Assembly (NCBI GenBank): GCA_946479285.1
Contig: CAMLFH010000008.1
Span: 141,542-205,541 of the forward strand
DNA length: 64,000 nt
DNA from: an uncultured Flavobacteriales bacterium
GTDB lineage: Bacteria; Bacteroidota; Bacteroidia; Flavobacteriales; Crocinitomicaceae
Direction of reading: 5' to 3'
Shown here: positions 9,156 through 17,175 of the stretch, one piece after another
Position numbering within the stretch: position 1 is the stretch's first letter
How the letters are laid out: each line of letters starts with the position of its first letter
Position numbers and translations under genes: made by a program
Notes under the pieces: generated by a model
Database searches by the model: none
What the model saw: the letters and a program-made list of their open reading frames with translations, nothing else
Told to the model about the DNA's origin: nothing

Positions 9156-11051
9156 TCACATTTTATTCGGAACCGCAATCCCTAACAAATTCATTGAACT
9201 CTTAATTACCTTCGCTACGTTCTGACTTACTGCCAAACGCAATGCTTTCTGTTTCTCATCTGTTTCGCTCAGGATCATCACGTTTTGATAGAATTGATTG
9301 AATAACTTCACCAACTCATACGTATAATTCGCTACAGCCGATGGAGAATGAGTCTTTGCAGCTTCTTCGATGGCAGCGGGATATAACGCCAATTGCTTAA
9401 TAATTTCCTTTTCGGAAGCGCCAATTTCAGTATCTGTATCTAATTGGAAATTACTTGCTTTCGCCAATAGCGACTGAATACGAGCATGCGCGTATTGAAT
9501 GAACGGACCTGTGTGTCCATTTAGTTCAATAGATTCCGCCGGATTGAACATCATGCGTTTCTTCGGGTCAACTTTCAGTAAGTAATACTTCAAACCACCC
9601 ATACCAATCGTTTTGTACAAAGTCTCTCTTTCGGAATCGCTCATTCCGTCCAAATGTCCGCGTTCAGAAGTCATTTCTTTTGCGCTTTCAATCACTTCAT
9701 CCATTAAATCGTCTGCATCAACAACAGTTCCTTCACGGGATTTCATTTTCCCGGATGGTAAATCTACCATTCCATAAGACAAGTGGAAGCATGATTTTGC
9801 CCAGGAATAACCCAATTTATCCAGGATCAGGAAAAGCACTTTGAAGTGATAATCCTGCTCATTACCTACGGTATAAATAATTCCGCTTAGTTCCGGGTAA
9901 TCATTGAAACGATCAACAGCTGTTCCCAAATCCTGGGTCATGTAAACCGAAGTTCCGTCAGAACGCAGCAATAATTTGTGGTCCAATCCTTCGCCGGTAA
10001 GATCAATCCAAACCGAACCGTCTTCTTTTTTATAGAAAACGCCTTTGCTCAAACCTTCGTTTACGAGGTCTTTTCCAAGAATAAAGGTGTCGGACTCGTA
10101 GTACAAACGATCAAAATCAACGCCCATTTTTTCATAGGTTTTATTGAAACCGTCGTAAACCCAGCCATTCATGGTTGTCCAAAGCAGATATACTTCCGGA
10201 TCTCTTCCTTCCCAGCGAACCAGTAAATTCTTTGCTTCACGCAGAATAGCTGTTTCGTTCTTAGCCAGTTCTTTGATCTTATCGTCTAGCCCTGCAATTG
10301 CTTTTTCATCTTTACCAGCTTTAGCATCCGTAAATTCGTGGTATTTGGCAATCGCTGTTTCAGAATATCCGTCAAATTTCCCGGAATTCCATTCTGCTAT
10401 AATTTCTTTTGCTTCCGCATTGAAATGCTTGTCGAATTCCACATAGTATTTCCCAACCAGCTTATCGCCTTTCAAACCGGTGTTTTCCGGATTCTCACGT
10501 TCTCCTTTTGTATTGACCGGAGAAAACTTCTGCCAGGCAAGCATGCTTTTACAAATATGGATCCCGCGATCGTTGATGATTTGCGTTTTAACTACTTTAT
10601 GACCGTATGCATCCAGGATTTGAGCTACAGAATATCCCAGGAAGTTATTGCGTAAGTGACCTAAATGCAATGGTTTATTCGTGTTTGGAGACGAATATTC
10701 TACCATGATCTCCGGTTTGGAGTTCTTTTCAGCCATTCCGAAAGCTGCATTGGAATGAATTTCACTTAATTGCTGCGCCCAATAACTATTCGGGAAACTT
10801 AGGTTTAAGAATCCGGCGATAATTGAATAATCACTGATACAGCGAATCTCATCCCTTAAAAAATCACCAATCACTTTTCCAATTTCCTGCGGAGCTTTGC
10901 CTGCAAGTTTCATCAAAGGAAACAATACCAAAGTGGTATCGCCTTCGAACTCTTTTTTCGTTTTTTGAAACTGAATCAGCGAGTCGGAACATTCGAAACC
11001 AAATAATTGATTGGATTTCTCTATAATTGCCGACTTGATTAAATCTTCCAT
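9156..11051 (-). CDS. argS: Arginyl-tRNA synthetase
   Basis: Charges tRNA-Arg with arginine. At 631 residues it is a little longer than most bacterial ArgS. It has the Arg-N additional domain at the start, the HIGH-equivalent PLHLGHLRNN with the preceding EYSSPNTNK (about 118-134), GKMKSREGTVVDADDL (about 428) where KMSKS would be, and the DALR anticodon-binding C-terminus. The extra length is a charged stretch around residues 200-265 (EIIAEWNSGKFDGYSET). Arginase lies upstream on the same strand. Seven copies of an 8-base tandem repeat sit 24 bases before the ATG. Confidence 0.96.
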   Translation of the reverse strand: MEDLIKSAIIEKSNQLFGFECSDSLIQFQKTKKEFEGDTTLVLFPLMKLAGKAPQEIGKVIGDFLRDEIRCISDYSIIAGFLNLSFPNSYWAQQLSEIHSNAAFGMAEKNSKPEIMVEYSSPNTNKPLHLGHLRNNFLGYSVAQILDAYGHKVVKTQIINDRGIHICKSMLAWQKFSPVNTKGERENPENTGLKGDKLVGKYYVEFDKHFNAEAKEIIAEWNSGKFDGYSETAIAKYHEFTDAKAGKDEKAIAGLDDKIKELAKNETAILREAKNLLVRWEGRDPEVYLLWTTMNGWVYDGFNKTYEKMGVDFDRLYYESDTFILGKDLVNEGLSKGVFYKKEDGSVWIDLTGEGLDHKLLLRSDGTSVYMTQDLGTAVDRFNDYPELSGIIYTVGNEQDYHFKVLFLILDKLGYSWAKSCFHLSYGMVDLPSGKMKSREGTVVDADDLMDEVIESAKEMTSERGHLDGMSDSERETLYKTIGMGGLKYYLLKVDPKKRMMFNPAESIELNGHTGPFIQYAHARIQSLLAKASNFQLDTDTEIGASEKEIIKQLALYPAAIEEAAKTHSPSAVANYTYELVKLFNQFYQNVMILSETDEKQKALRLAVSQNVAKVIKSSMNLLGIAVPNKM

Positions 11052-11075
11052 TGGGACTTTTTATTTATTTATTAG

Positions 11076-11131
11076 ATGTTCAAATGTTCAAATGTTCAAA
11101 TGTTCAAATGTTCAAATGTTCAAATGTTCAA
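11076..11131. repeat. 8-base tandem repeat, seven copies, upstream of argS
   Basis: ATGTTCAA is repeated seven times without a mismatch. On the argS strand each unit reads TTGAACAT, so every copy contains a TTTG that resembles a Bacteroidota promoter box. The argS ATG is at 11051, so a change in copy number would alter its 5-prime region. Confidence 0.9.
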
Positions 11132-11156
11132 ATTGAATTTTTTAAACCCTTTGAAC

Positions 11157-11251
11157 CTTCGAAGCTCGCAACGCTTATGCTGATCGCGTGTCGCCATTAG
11201 CTTTAGCGATGGCACAAGCTTCAGCGAAGGCACAGAGCGAAGAAGCTTTGA
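11157..11251. repeat. Dispersed palindromic repeat cluster, GAAGCTTC family
   Basis: Contains CGCTTATGCTGATCGCG, TGTCGCCATTAGC, then TTTAGCGATGGCACAAG and CTTCAGCGAAGGCACAGAG. The block at 11189-11217 agrees with 30087-30115 (inside the RsmF-like gene) at all but about four of 29 positions. Confidence 0.6.
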
Positions 11252-11265
11252 ACTTCTTTGAACTT

Positions 11266-12219
11266 TTAACCGTTTAATGCGGCAGTTACTTTTTCCAGCA
11301 AGCTGAATGCAGTTTCTGCCATTGTATTTGTTTTATTGTCCAGGCAAGGGTTTACTTCAACAAACTCGATGCAAACCGTTTTTGGATTCTGAGCCAGCAA
11401 AGTTAATATTTCTTCCGCTTCCTCCGGGAAAATCCCGTTACCAACAGGTGTTCCTGTTCCAAAAGAAGTGATTTCAGGATCCATTGAATCTACATCGAAA
11501 GAAACATAGATCATATCGCAGGAGGCTAATTGTTCCAAAACACGCTGAATGATGATTGAAGCACCTTCTTTGCGCACGGATTCTACTGTGTGATTGGTAA
11601 TGTTGTTTTCTTCAATGAGTTGATTTTCCTCGTGTTCCGTATCGCGCACGCCAATAAATATCAAATCTGCAGGATTCAGCTTCACGGCATTTGTGTACTT
11701 ATGTTTCAGATCTTTCCAAATGGAAGCAGTTTGCTCAGAAGGTGTATTTCGCTGGTATCTTAAATTGTCGTTACCAAGAGAAAGGCTCAATGGCATTCCA
11801 TGGATATTTCCTGACGGAGTAGTGTAGGGTGAATGCAAATCTCCGTGAGCATCAATCCAAACAACTCCCAGTCTTTTCTCCGGAAAAGCAGCCTTGACCC
11901 CGGCAATTGTTCCAGCAGCAGAACCGTGATCTCCGGCAAGAATAAGCGGAAAAGATCCTTTGTTCAAAAGATCCTTTGTCTTTTCTGCAACAGCTTCAAA
12001 AACAAGTTTGAAACCCAAGAGGTTTTTAGCAAATTCGGTTTCGTTTTCACGATCAAGAAATCCATTGTAATCGGGCAAAGGATGAAGCGGGTAAATTCCG
12101 AAATAGGGATTATTTGCTTTTCTGGCCGCTGTCATAATAGCTCCCGGACCAAGAGATGCGCCCCTGGTTCCTGCTGCCAGTTCCGAGTTGTTTACAATGA
12201 TTTCAATTTTCCGATGCAT
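11266..12219 (-). CDS. rocF: Arginase
   Basis: Ureohydrolase of 317 residues that converts arginine to ornithine and urea. The manganese ligands are visible: GDHGS (96-100, His98), DAHGDLH (123-129) and SFDVDSMDP (about 236-244). The sequence runs close to arginase rather than agmatinase or formimidoylglutamase, with ASLGPGAI near the start and FVEVNPCLD near the end. The promoter box TATTTTTG at 12238-12245 lies 18 bases before the ATG. It stands next to argS in the same direction, linking arginine breakdown and arginyl-tRNA charging by position only. Confidence 0.93.
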   Translation of the reverse strand: MHRKIEIIVNNSELAAGTRGASLGPGAIMTAARKANNPYFGIYPLHPLPDYNGFLDRENETEFAKNLLGFKLVFEAVAEKTKDLLNKGSFPLILAGDHGSAAGTIAGVKAAFPEKRLGVVWIDAHGDLHSPYTTPSGNIHGMPLSLSLGNDNLRYQRNTPSEQTASIWKDLKHKYTNAVKLNPADLIFIGVRDTEHEENQLIEENNITNHTVESVRKEGASIIIQRVLEQLASCDMIYVSFDVDSMDPEITSFGTGTPVGNGIFPEEAEEILTLLAQNPKTVCIEFVEVNPCLDNKTNTMAETAFSLLEKVTAALNG

Positions 12220-12237
12220 AACAGTTTGTTAATAGGG

Positions 12238-12245
12238 CAAAAATA
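12238..12245 (-). promoter_or_regulatory. -7 promoter box of arginase gene (TATTTTTG)
   Basis: Minus-strand TATTTTTG fits TAnnTTTG; the expected start point near 12231 gives a leader of about 12 bases. Confidence 0.5.
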
Positions 12246-12338
12246 CATATTTGGTTTAGTCTGACTATTGCAAGTTATACATGGAACTGAAACCTTTTCA
12301 ACAATTTGTCGTATTAAGTTCTTATTAAAGATCTTAAT

Positions 12339-13031
12339 ATGTTGGTAAAGCATTCATCCATTTTCCTTGGAATTTGCATTCTTCTGGTGTGTTCATGTAC
12401 TCCTAAAAAGGAGGTGGTCAGCGAGGGGACTATCATTTATTCGGCAGATTACCCGAACCACAAGAAAAATATCTTCCTCTATAACATCCTGCCGAAAGAA
12501 GTTGAAATCAGCTTTAAGGATGGAATGGTCCGAAACGATATCAGTCGTGGAAATTTTCAAAATATTTTGTTGTTTGATTGTAACAAAAGTCAAATGGAGA
12601 TTTATTTCCAATATGGCGAAGAAGCATTCAAAACGAAATTATCACCAAACGAGATTCGACAGATGTTAAATGATCAGGTGAATTATGAAATCCGATTTAC
12701 GGATGAAACAGATACGCTGGTTGGTTTTAACGTTAAAAAAGCACTTGCTGTAAACAAGAAGGATGAAAAAGATGTGATCACACTTTGGTATACGGAAGAA
12801 ATTGAGTTGAAGAACCCGAACTGGTACAATACGTTTAACGAAGTTCCGGGGGTCCTGCTTGCTTATTCGGTAGATCGTTTCGGGATTCGAATGGATTACA
12901 AGGCGGTGAAATTTACTCCGAAAGCAGATGAATCCAAAAAACAGTTGTTTACTTTGCCTGCAAAAGGCACTGCGATCAGTTATGACGAGTACAATGAAAA
13001 AATGAACAGTTTATTTGCAACATTTGAATAG
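12339..13031 (+). CDS. Predicted lipoprotein of unknown function
   Basis: The 230-residue protein starts MLVKHSSIFLGICILLVCSC, so a lipobox-like LVCSC precedes Cys20, suggesting an outer-membrane or periplasmic lipoprotein. The body is beta-rich (EGTIIYSADYPN, VEISFKDGMVRNDI, FNVKKALAV). This general pattern resembles DUF4412-type and related Bacteroidota proteins in which a small domain binds or reports on an exported factor, but I do not recognise the family. The next gene starts one base after its stop, so the two are cotranscribed. Confidence 0.75.
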   Translation: MLVKHSSIFLGICILLVCSCTPKKEVVSEGTIIYSADYPNHKKNIFLYNILPKEVEISFKDGMVRNDISRGNFQNILLFDCNKSQMEIYFQYGEEAFKTKLSPNEIRQMLNDQVNYEIRFTDETDTLVGFNVKKALAVNKKDEKDVITLWYTEEIELKNPNWYNTFNEVPGVLLAYSVDRFGIRMDYKAVKFTPKADESKKQLFTLPAKGTAISYDEYNEKMNSLFATFE

Positions 13032-13032
13032 T

Positions 13033-13674
13033 ATGATCCGATTTATTTGTGTTCTCAGCATCACTTTTTTGACTGCGTTTTCTGCATTTTCTCAAAGACC
13101 CTTTTCCGGTATTCTGAAGTACAAGGCGAGTGTCATGGCTCCTGATACAAATAAAGTTTGGAAATCCTGGAACGTAACGCTTTATACCAACGACACCGTG
13201 GTGCGGGTAGAAACGGAAACCGAGCAGTTTGGAGTTCAGGTCTATATCCGCAATATGACTCTGAATAAAGCGTATCTGTTGTTGGAATTAGACGGGAACA
13301 AATATGCGATTCATACCGATTTGTCTAAGAAAAAAGATTCCATCCAAAAAGGGTATACGGTCACCAAAAAAATGGGGTCGAAAAAAATAGCCGGAATGAA
13401 AGGAAAAAAATACCTGGTGAAAGACGAAAATACGGAAGGTTATTACTGTTATTTCTCCAAAAAACTGGATAATAAATACCTGCAGGTTTACCCGGAGGTA
13501 AAAGGATTGGCGCTTGATTATTACATTCCTTCACAGGATGGCCTGATCCATTATGAATTGACGGAAAAAAAGGATGAAACCATCAATCGGGACCTGTTTG
13601 GAATCCCTTCGGATTATAAACGGATCAGCTTCGAAGAATTCATGAAAATCTTCTATTCGAATAATGAACAGTAG
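13033..13674 (+). CDS. Exported protein of unknown function
   Basis: I choose ATG 13033 (MIRFICVLSITFLTAFSAFSQ), one base after the previous stop, because it gives a clean signal peptide; a non-ATG codon at 13015 would add six residues. The mature part (about 192 residues) is beta-rich: FSGILKYKASV, TLYTNDTVVRVETETEQ, MGSKKIAGMKGKKYLV. Its GxLxYxxx.MAPD opening resembles the preceding lipoprotein in style, so the pair may be distant paralogues working together in the periplasm. Function unknown. Confidence 0.75.
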   Translation: MIRFICVLSITFLTAFSAFSQRPFSGILKYKASVMAPDTNKVWKSWNVTLYTNDTVVRVETETEQFGVQVYIRNMTLNKAYLLLELDGNKYAIHTDLSKKKDSIQKGYTVTKKMGSKKIAGMKGKKYLVKDENTEGYYCYFSKKLDNKYLQVYPEVKGLALDYYIPSQDGLIHYELTEKKDETINRDLFGIPSDYKRISFEEFMKIFYSNNEQ

Positions 13675-13750
13675 GTTGTTTATAGTTAAATGAAGGACTG
13701 TTAACCAAAGCGCTTTGATGTCGTTATCTTCGTAAGATACTTCGTGAAGA

Positions 13751-16300
13751 ATGGCATTGGAAAACGAATACAGGCAAAAAAGCGAGCAATCAGCAGAAGA
13801 GAATACAAAGAAAGAGCCCAAAGGGAAGCCCGCGAAAGAACGCAAGCCTTCCGATAATGCTTTGTTGGAACGTCTCTCAAATCGCTTCGATAAAAAAAGA
13901 TTCAAAACAATTCTGGGGATCGGAATGATCCTGTTCTCCTTTTTCACCTTTCTTTCCTGTTTTTCTTATTTCTTCACCTGGACTGCCGATCAGGATCGTG
14001 TTCTGGATGTTTCGCTATTCAGTTTTTTGTTTGACAGCAATCCTGAACCCGTGCAGAACTGGCTGGGTAAATTCGGTGCCTGGATGGCTCACTTGTTCAT
14101 GTACCGCTGGTTTGGAGTTTCCTCTTTTGCAATTTCCTTCATTATTTTCCTGGTAGGTTTTAAATGGACCCTGAACGTACTTCTGCTTCCCATCAGACGT
14201 TCCCTTGCTGTGGCAGTTTTGTTCATGGTGTGGAGTTCTGTTTTCTTAGGTTATTTCGTTGAGCATATTGATTACTTGGGTGGAACCTTTGGCTTTGCAA
14301 TTAATTCCTGGTTGAAATTAACTATTGGGAACTTCGGAAGTTTTGTTGCAATCGTAGCGTTGTTGTGGGTTGTTCTTGTAGTTCTGTTCAACGCAGATAT
14401 TATGTCGTGGTGGAATCGTGCAAAAGGAGCCAAGGAATCATTCTTCGAAGATGATCAGCCGGTTACGGCGAATATGACAGATATTCATGTGGTAAATACG
14501 ATTCGGGATGATCAGATTCGGGCAGAACAAGAAGCTGCTGAGGTGAACTTTGACGAAGAAGAGGATGAATCGTATGGTGATGGTGAGGAAGAAAGTTTCA
14601 TTGTGATTCAAAATGGTGCTGAAAAGGAACCGGAATTGGAACCTGAACCCGACGACTACCAAGAGGTGGAAGCAATCTTGGAAGCAGAGGACGAAGACGA
14701 CGAGGAAGAAGGTGATTTTAAAGTGAGTATTGCAAAAACGGATGCTACACTTTCTGATGATGAATTCAACTCCATCCGGCAAGAATACGGCGATTATGAT
14801 CCAACTTTGGATCTTTCAGGTTACATGCTGCCTCCGATTGATTTGTTGAAAGAGTATGGAAACGGGCAAGTTTCAATCAACAAGCAAGAACTGGAGGATA
14901 ACAAAAACAAAATTGTAGAAACACTTTCTCACTATAAAATTGATATTGCCAAAATCAAGGCAACGGTTGGTCCAACGGTAACATTGTATGAAATCGTTCC
15001 TGCTCCCGGAGTTCGTATTTCGAAGATCAAAAACCTGGAAGACGATATTGCATTGAGTTTATCTGCCCTGGGAATTCGTATTATCGCACCGATTCCAGGA
15101 AAAGGAACAATCGGTATTGAAGTTCCAAACAGCAGCCCGGATATGGTTTCCATGAAATCATTGATCGCGTCTGAGAAATTCCAGAATTCCGATTTCGAAT
15201 TGCCGATCGTAATGGGGAAAACCATTACCAATGAAACCTACACCTTCGACTTAACGAAAGCGCCTCACTTATTGGTTGCCGGGGCTACAGGTCAGGGTAA
15301 ATCCGTTGGATTGAACGCGATTCTTGTTTCTATTCTTTATAAGAAACATCCGTCGCAGGTTAAATTTGTACTCGTCGATCCTAAAAAAGTAGAGCTAACC
15401 CTTTATAACCGCATTGAGCGCCATTACTTAGCGAAACTTCCGGGAGAAGAAGATGCAATTATCACAGATACTTCGAAAGTTGTAAATACATTGAATTCCC
15501 TATGTATCGAAATGGATAATCGCTACGAGTTATTGAAAGTAGCAGAAGTACGTACCATTAAAGAATACAATGCAAAGTTCATCGCGCGTAAATTGAATCC
15601 GGAAAAAGGACACCGTTACCTTCCATACATCGTTGTTCTGATTGATGAGTTCGCCGATTTAATTATGACTGCAGGAAAAGAAGTGGAGCACCCGATAGCG
15701 CGTTTGGCGCAGTTGGCCCGTGCAATTGGAATTCACTTAATTGTTGCCACACAAAGACCTTCCGTGAACGTAATTACAGGTATGATCAAGGCGAACTTCC
15801 CGGCGCGTATTGCATTCCGTGTACTTTCCAAGATCGATTCACGAACCATTTTGGATTCTTCCGGAGCTGACCAATTGATTGGGCGCGGAGATATGTTGAT
15901 TTCTCTTGGCCAGGATCTGATTCGAGTACAGTGTGGTTTTGCAGATACTCCGGAGGTAGAAGCGATCTGCAGGTTCATCGGGGAGCAGCGTGCTTATCCT
16001 GAGGCATTGATCCTTCCCGAATATGTTGGTGCAGACGGAGGAAATGATTCGGAAATAGATTTGGATGAAATTGATTCTATGTTTGCAGATGCAGCACGGA
16101 TTGTGGTCATCAATAACCAGGGATCAGCATCACTCTTGCAGCGTAAATTGAAGCTGGGTTACAACCGGGCCGGACGAATTGTGGATCAATTGGAAGGATA
16201 CGGCATTATCGGACCATTCCAGGGAAGTAAGGCCAGGGAAGTTCTTTTCAGCGATATCGAAAGCCTGGAAGAGTTCCTGCGTTCTAAAGGAATAAACTAA
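13751..16300 (+). CDS. ftsK: DNA translocase FtsK
   Basis: FtsK pumps chromosomal DNA at the division septum. The 849-residue protein has a basic cytoplasmic N-terminus, a membrane domain of about four helices (residues 55-215), an acidic linker (about 225-340, rich in E and D), then the motor. Walker A is GATGQGKS at 511-518 and Walker B is VVLIDEFADLIM near 635. The C-terminal gamma winged-helix domain (LLQRKLKLGYNRAGRIVDQL) reads KOPS sites. All parts are present, and the acidic linker is short compared with that of enteric FtsK. A TATCTTCG box lies at 13725-13732. lolA follows, a pairing I recall from related genomes. Confidence 0.96.
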   Translation: MALENEYRQKSEQSAEENTKKEPKGKPAKERKPSDNALLERLSNRFDKKRFKTILGIGMILFSFFTFLSCFSYFFTWTADQDRVLDVSLFSFLFDSNPEPVQNWLGKFGAWMAHLFMYRWFGVSSFAISFIIFLVGFKWTLNVLLLPIRRSLAVAVLFMVWSSVFLGYFVEHIDYLGGTFGFAINSWLKLTIGNFGSFVAIVALLWVVLVVLFNADIMSWWNRAKGAKESFFEDDQPVTANMTDIHVVNTIRDDQIRAEQEAAEVNFDEEEDESYGDGEEESFIVIQNGAEKEPELEPEPDDYQEVEAILEAEDEDDEEEGDFKVSIAKTDATLSDDEFNSIRQEYGDYDPTLDLSGYMLPPIDLLKEYGNGQVSINKQELEDNKNKIVETLSHYKIDIAKIKATVGPTVTLYEIVPAPGVRISKIKNLEDDIALSLSALGIRIIAPIPGKGTIGIEVPNSSPDMVSMKSLIASEKFQNSDFELPIVMGKTITNETYTFDLTKAPHLLVAGATGQGKSVGLNAILVSILYKKHPSQVKFVLVDPKKVELTLYNRIERHYLAKLPGEEDAIITDTSKVVNTLNSLCIEMDNRYELLKVAEVRTIKEYNAKFIARKLNPEKGHRYLPYIVVLIDEFADLIMTAGKEVEHPIARLAQLARAIGIHLIVATQRPSVNVITGMIKANFPARIAFRVLSKIDSRTILDSSGADQLIGRGDMLISLGQDLIRVQCGFADTPEVEAICRFIGEQRAYPEALILPEYVGADGGNDSEIDLDEIDSMFADAARIVVINNQGSASLLQRKLKLGYNRAGRIVDQLEGYGIIGPFQGSKAREVLFSDIESLEEFLRSKGIN

Positions 16301-16432
16301 ATGTTGAAAGGCGGCTAATAAAAGGCAAAGTCACTTTTCAAATTTCCCATTATCTAATTTCAATTTTAATTTTCAATTATGTAACAGTATTCTTGGCACA
16401 ATTTCTGATATTTGCAGAGAAAAATGTGAAAC

Positions 16433-17071
16433 ATGAAATACTTACTTATTTGCTTGACTTTATTAGGGACCACTTTGGCTTACAGTCAGGATGCTAAAGC
16501 AGACGGAATTCTGGATAAAGTTTCAGCTAAAATAAAAGGACTGAAAACGTTCTATGTGGAATTTAGCGCAACTATCAAGAACAGCACCAACGGAACAAAT
16601 ACAAATATGTCCGGAAAAGGCTGGGTAAAAGGCGATAAATTTAGTGCTGTTTACGGAGAAACGACTTTGATTTCAAACGGCTTGAAAAAATGGTCTATTG
16701 TAAAAGAAGAGAAAACGGTGTACGAATCGGATGCTTCCGGTGATGATGAAGACGCAATCAATCCGAAAAAATTAATGACTATCTGGGAGTCAGGATTCAA
16801 AAGCAAGTACGAAAAAGAAGAGACATTGAACGGAGAAAAAGTTCACATGATCTATTTGTATCCTAAAAACCCGAAGAAAGCGAATTATCATACGATCATC
16901 GTGTATATTTCGAAAGATGATAATGAGGTGAAAAAGGCAATCCTGAAAGCAAATGATGGAACTGTTTCCACATTCACCATGACAAAATTCACTTTAAATC
17001 CTGCTATCGAAGACAGCAAGTTTGTATTTGACAAATCGAAGTACCCCGGGTACACGGTTGTGAAGGATTAA
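16433..17071 (+). CDS. lolA: LolA-like outer membrane lipoprotein carrier
   Basis: The 212-residue periplasmic protein has a signal peptide (MKYLLICLTLLGTTLAYSQ). The core DKVSAKIKGLKTFYVEFSAT, the GKGWVKGDKFSAVYGETTLISNG strand pair and KAILKANDGTVSTFTMTKF are characteristic of LolA family proteins, which ferry lipoproteins from inner to outer membrane through a hydrophobic half-barrel. It lies 132 bases after ftsK on the same strand and is followed by a strong bidirectional terminator. Confidence 0.85.
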   Translation: MKYLLICLTLLGTTLAYSQDAKADGILDKVSAKIKGLKTFYVEFSATIKNSTNGTNTNMSGKGWVKGDKFSAVYGETTLISNGLKKWSIVKEEKTVYESDASGDDEDAINPKKLMTIWESGFKSKYEKEETLNGEKVHMIYLYPKNPKKANYHTIIVYISKDDNEVKKAILKANDGTVSTFTMTKFTLNPAIEDSKFVFDKSKYPGYTVVKD

Positions 17072-17090
17072 TATCAAATTGATTATATGT

Positions 17091-17124
17091 AAAAAACGGC
17101 GACCATTATTGGTCGCCGTTTTTG
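17091..17124. terminator. Bidirectional terminator after lolA
   Basis: Perfect stem AAAAACGGCGACC / GGTCGCCGTTTTT with a six-base loop, between convergent lolA and the E1 dehydrogenase gene. Confidence 0.9.
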
Positions 17125-17134
17125 GTTTAAATAT

Positions 17135-17162
17135 GTAGGCACACAATGCATTGCGTGCCTAC
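17135..17162. repeat. Dispersed palindrome, TAGG-nACGCGATGCATCGCG family
   Basis: A 28-base near-perfect palindrome, GTAGGCAC on the left and GTGCCTAC on the right around CAATGCATTG, with a single non-pairing position per arm. It sits just beyond the lolA terminator. Confidence 0.7.
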
Positions 17163-17175
17163 GAGATTCTTTTAT

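Noticed and set aside
11076..11131. 8-base tandem repeat as a CRISPR or iteron origin
   Set aside because: Units are 8 bases with no spacers, and there is no replication initiator gene or DnaA-box cluster nearby.
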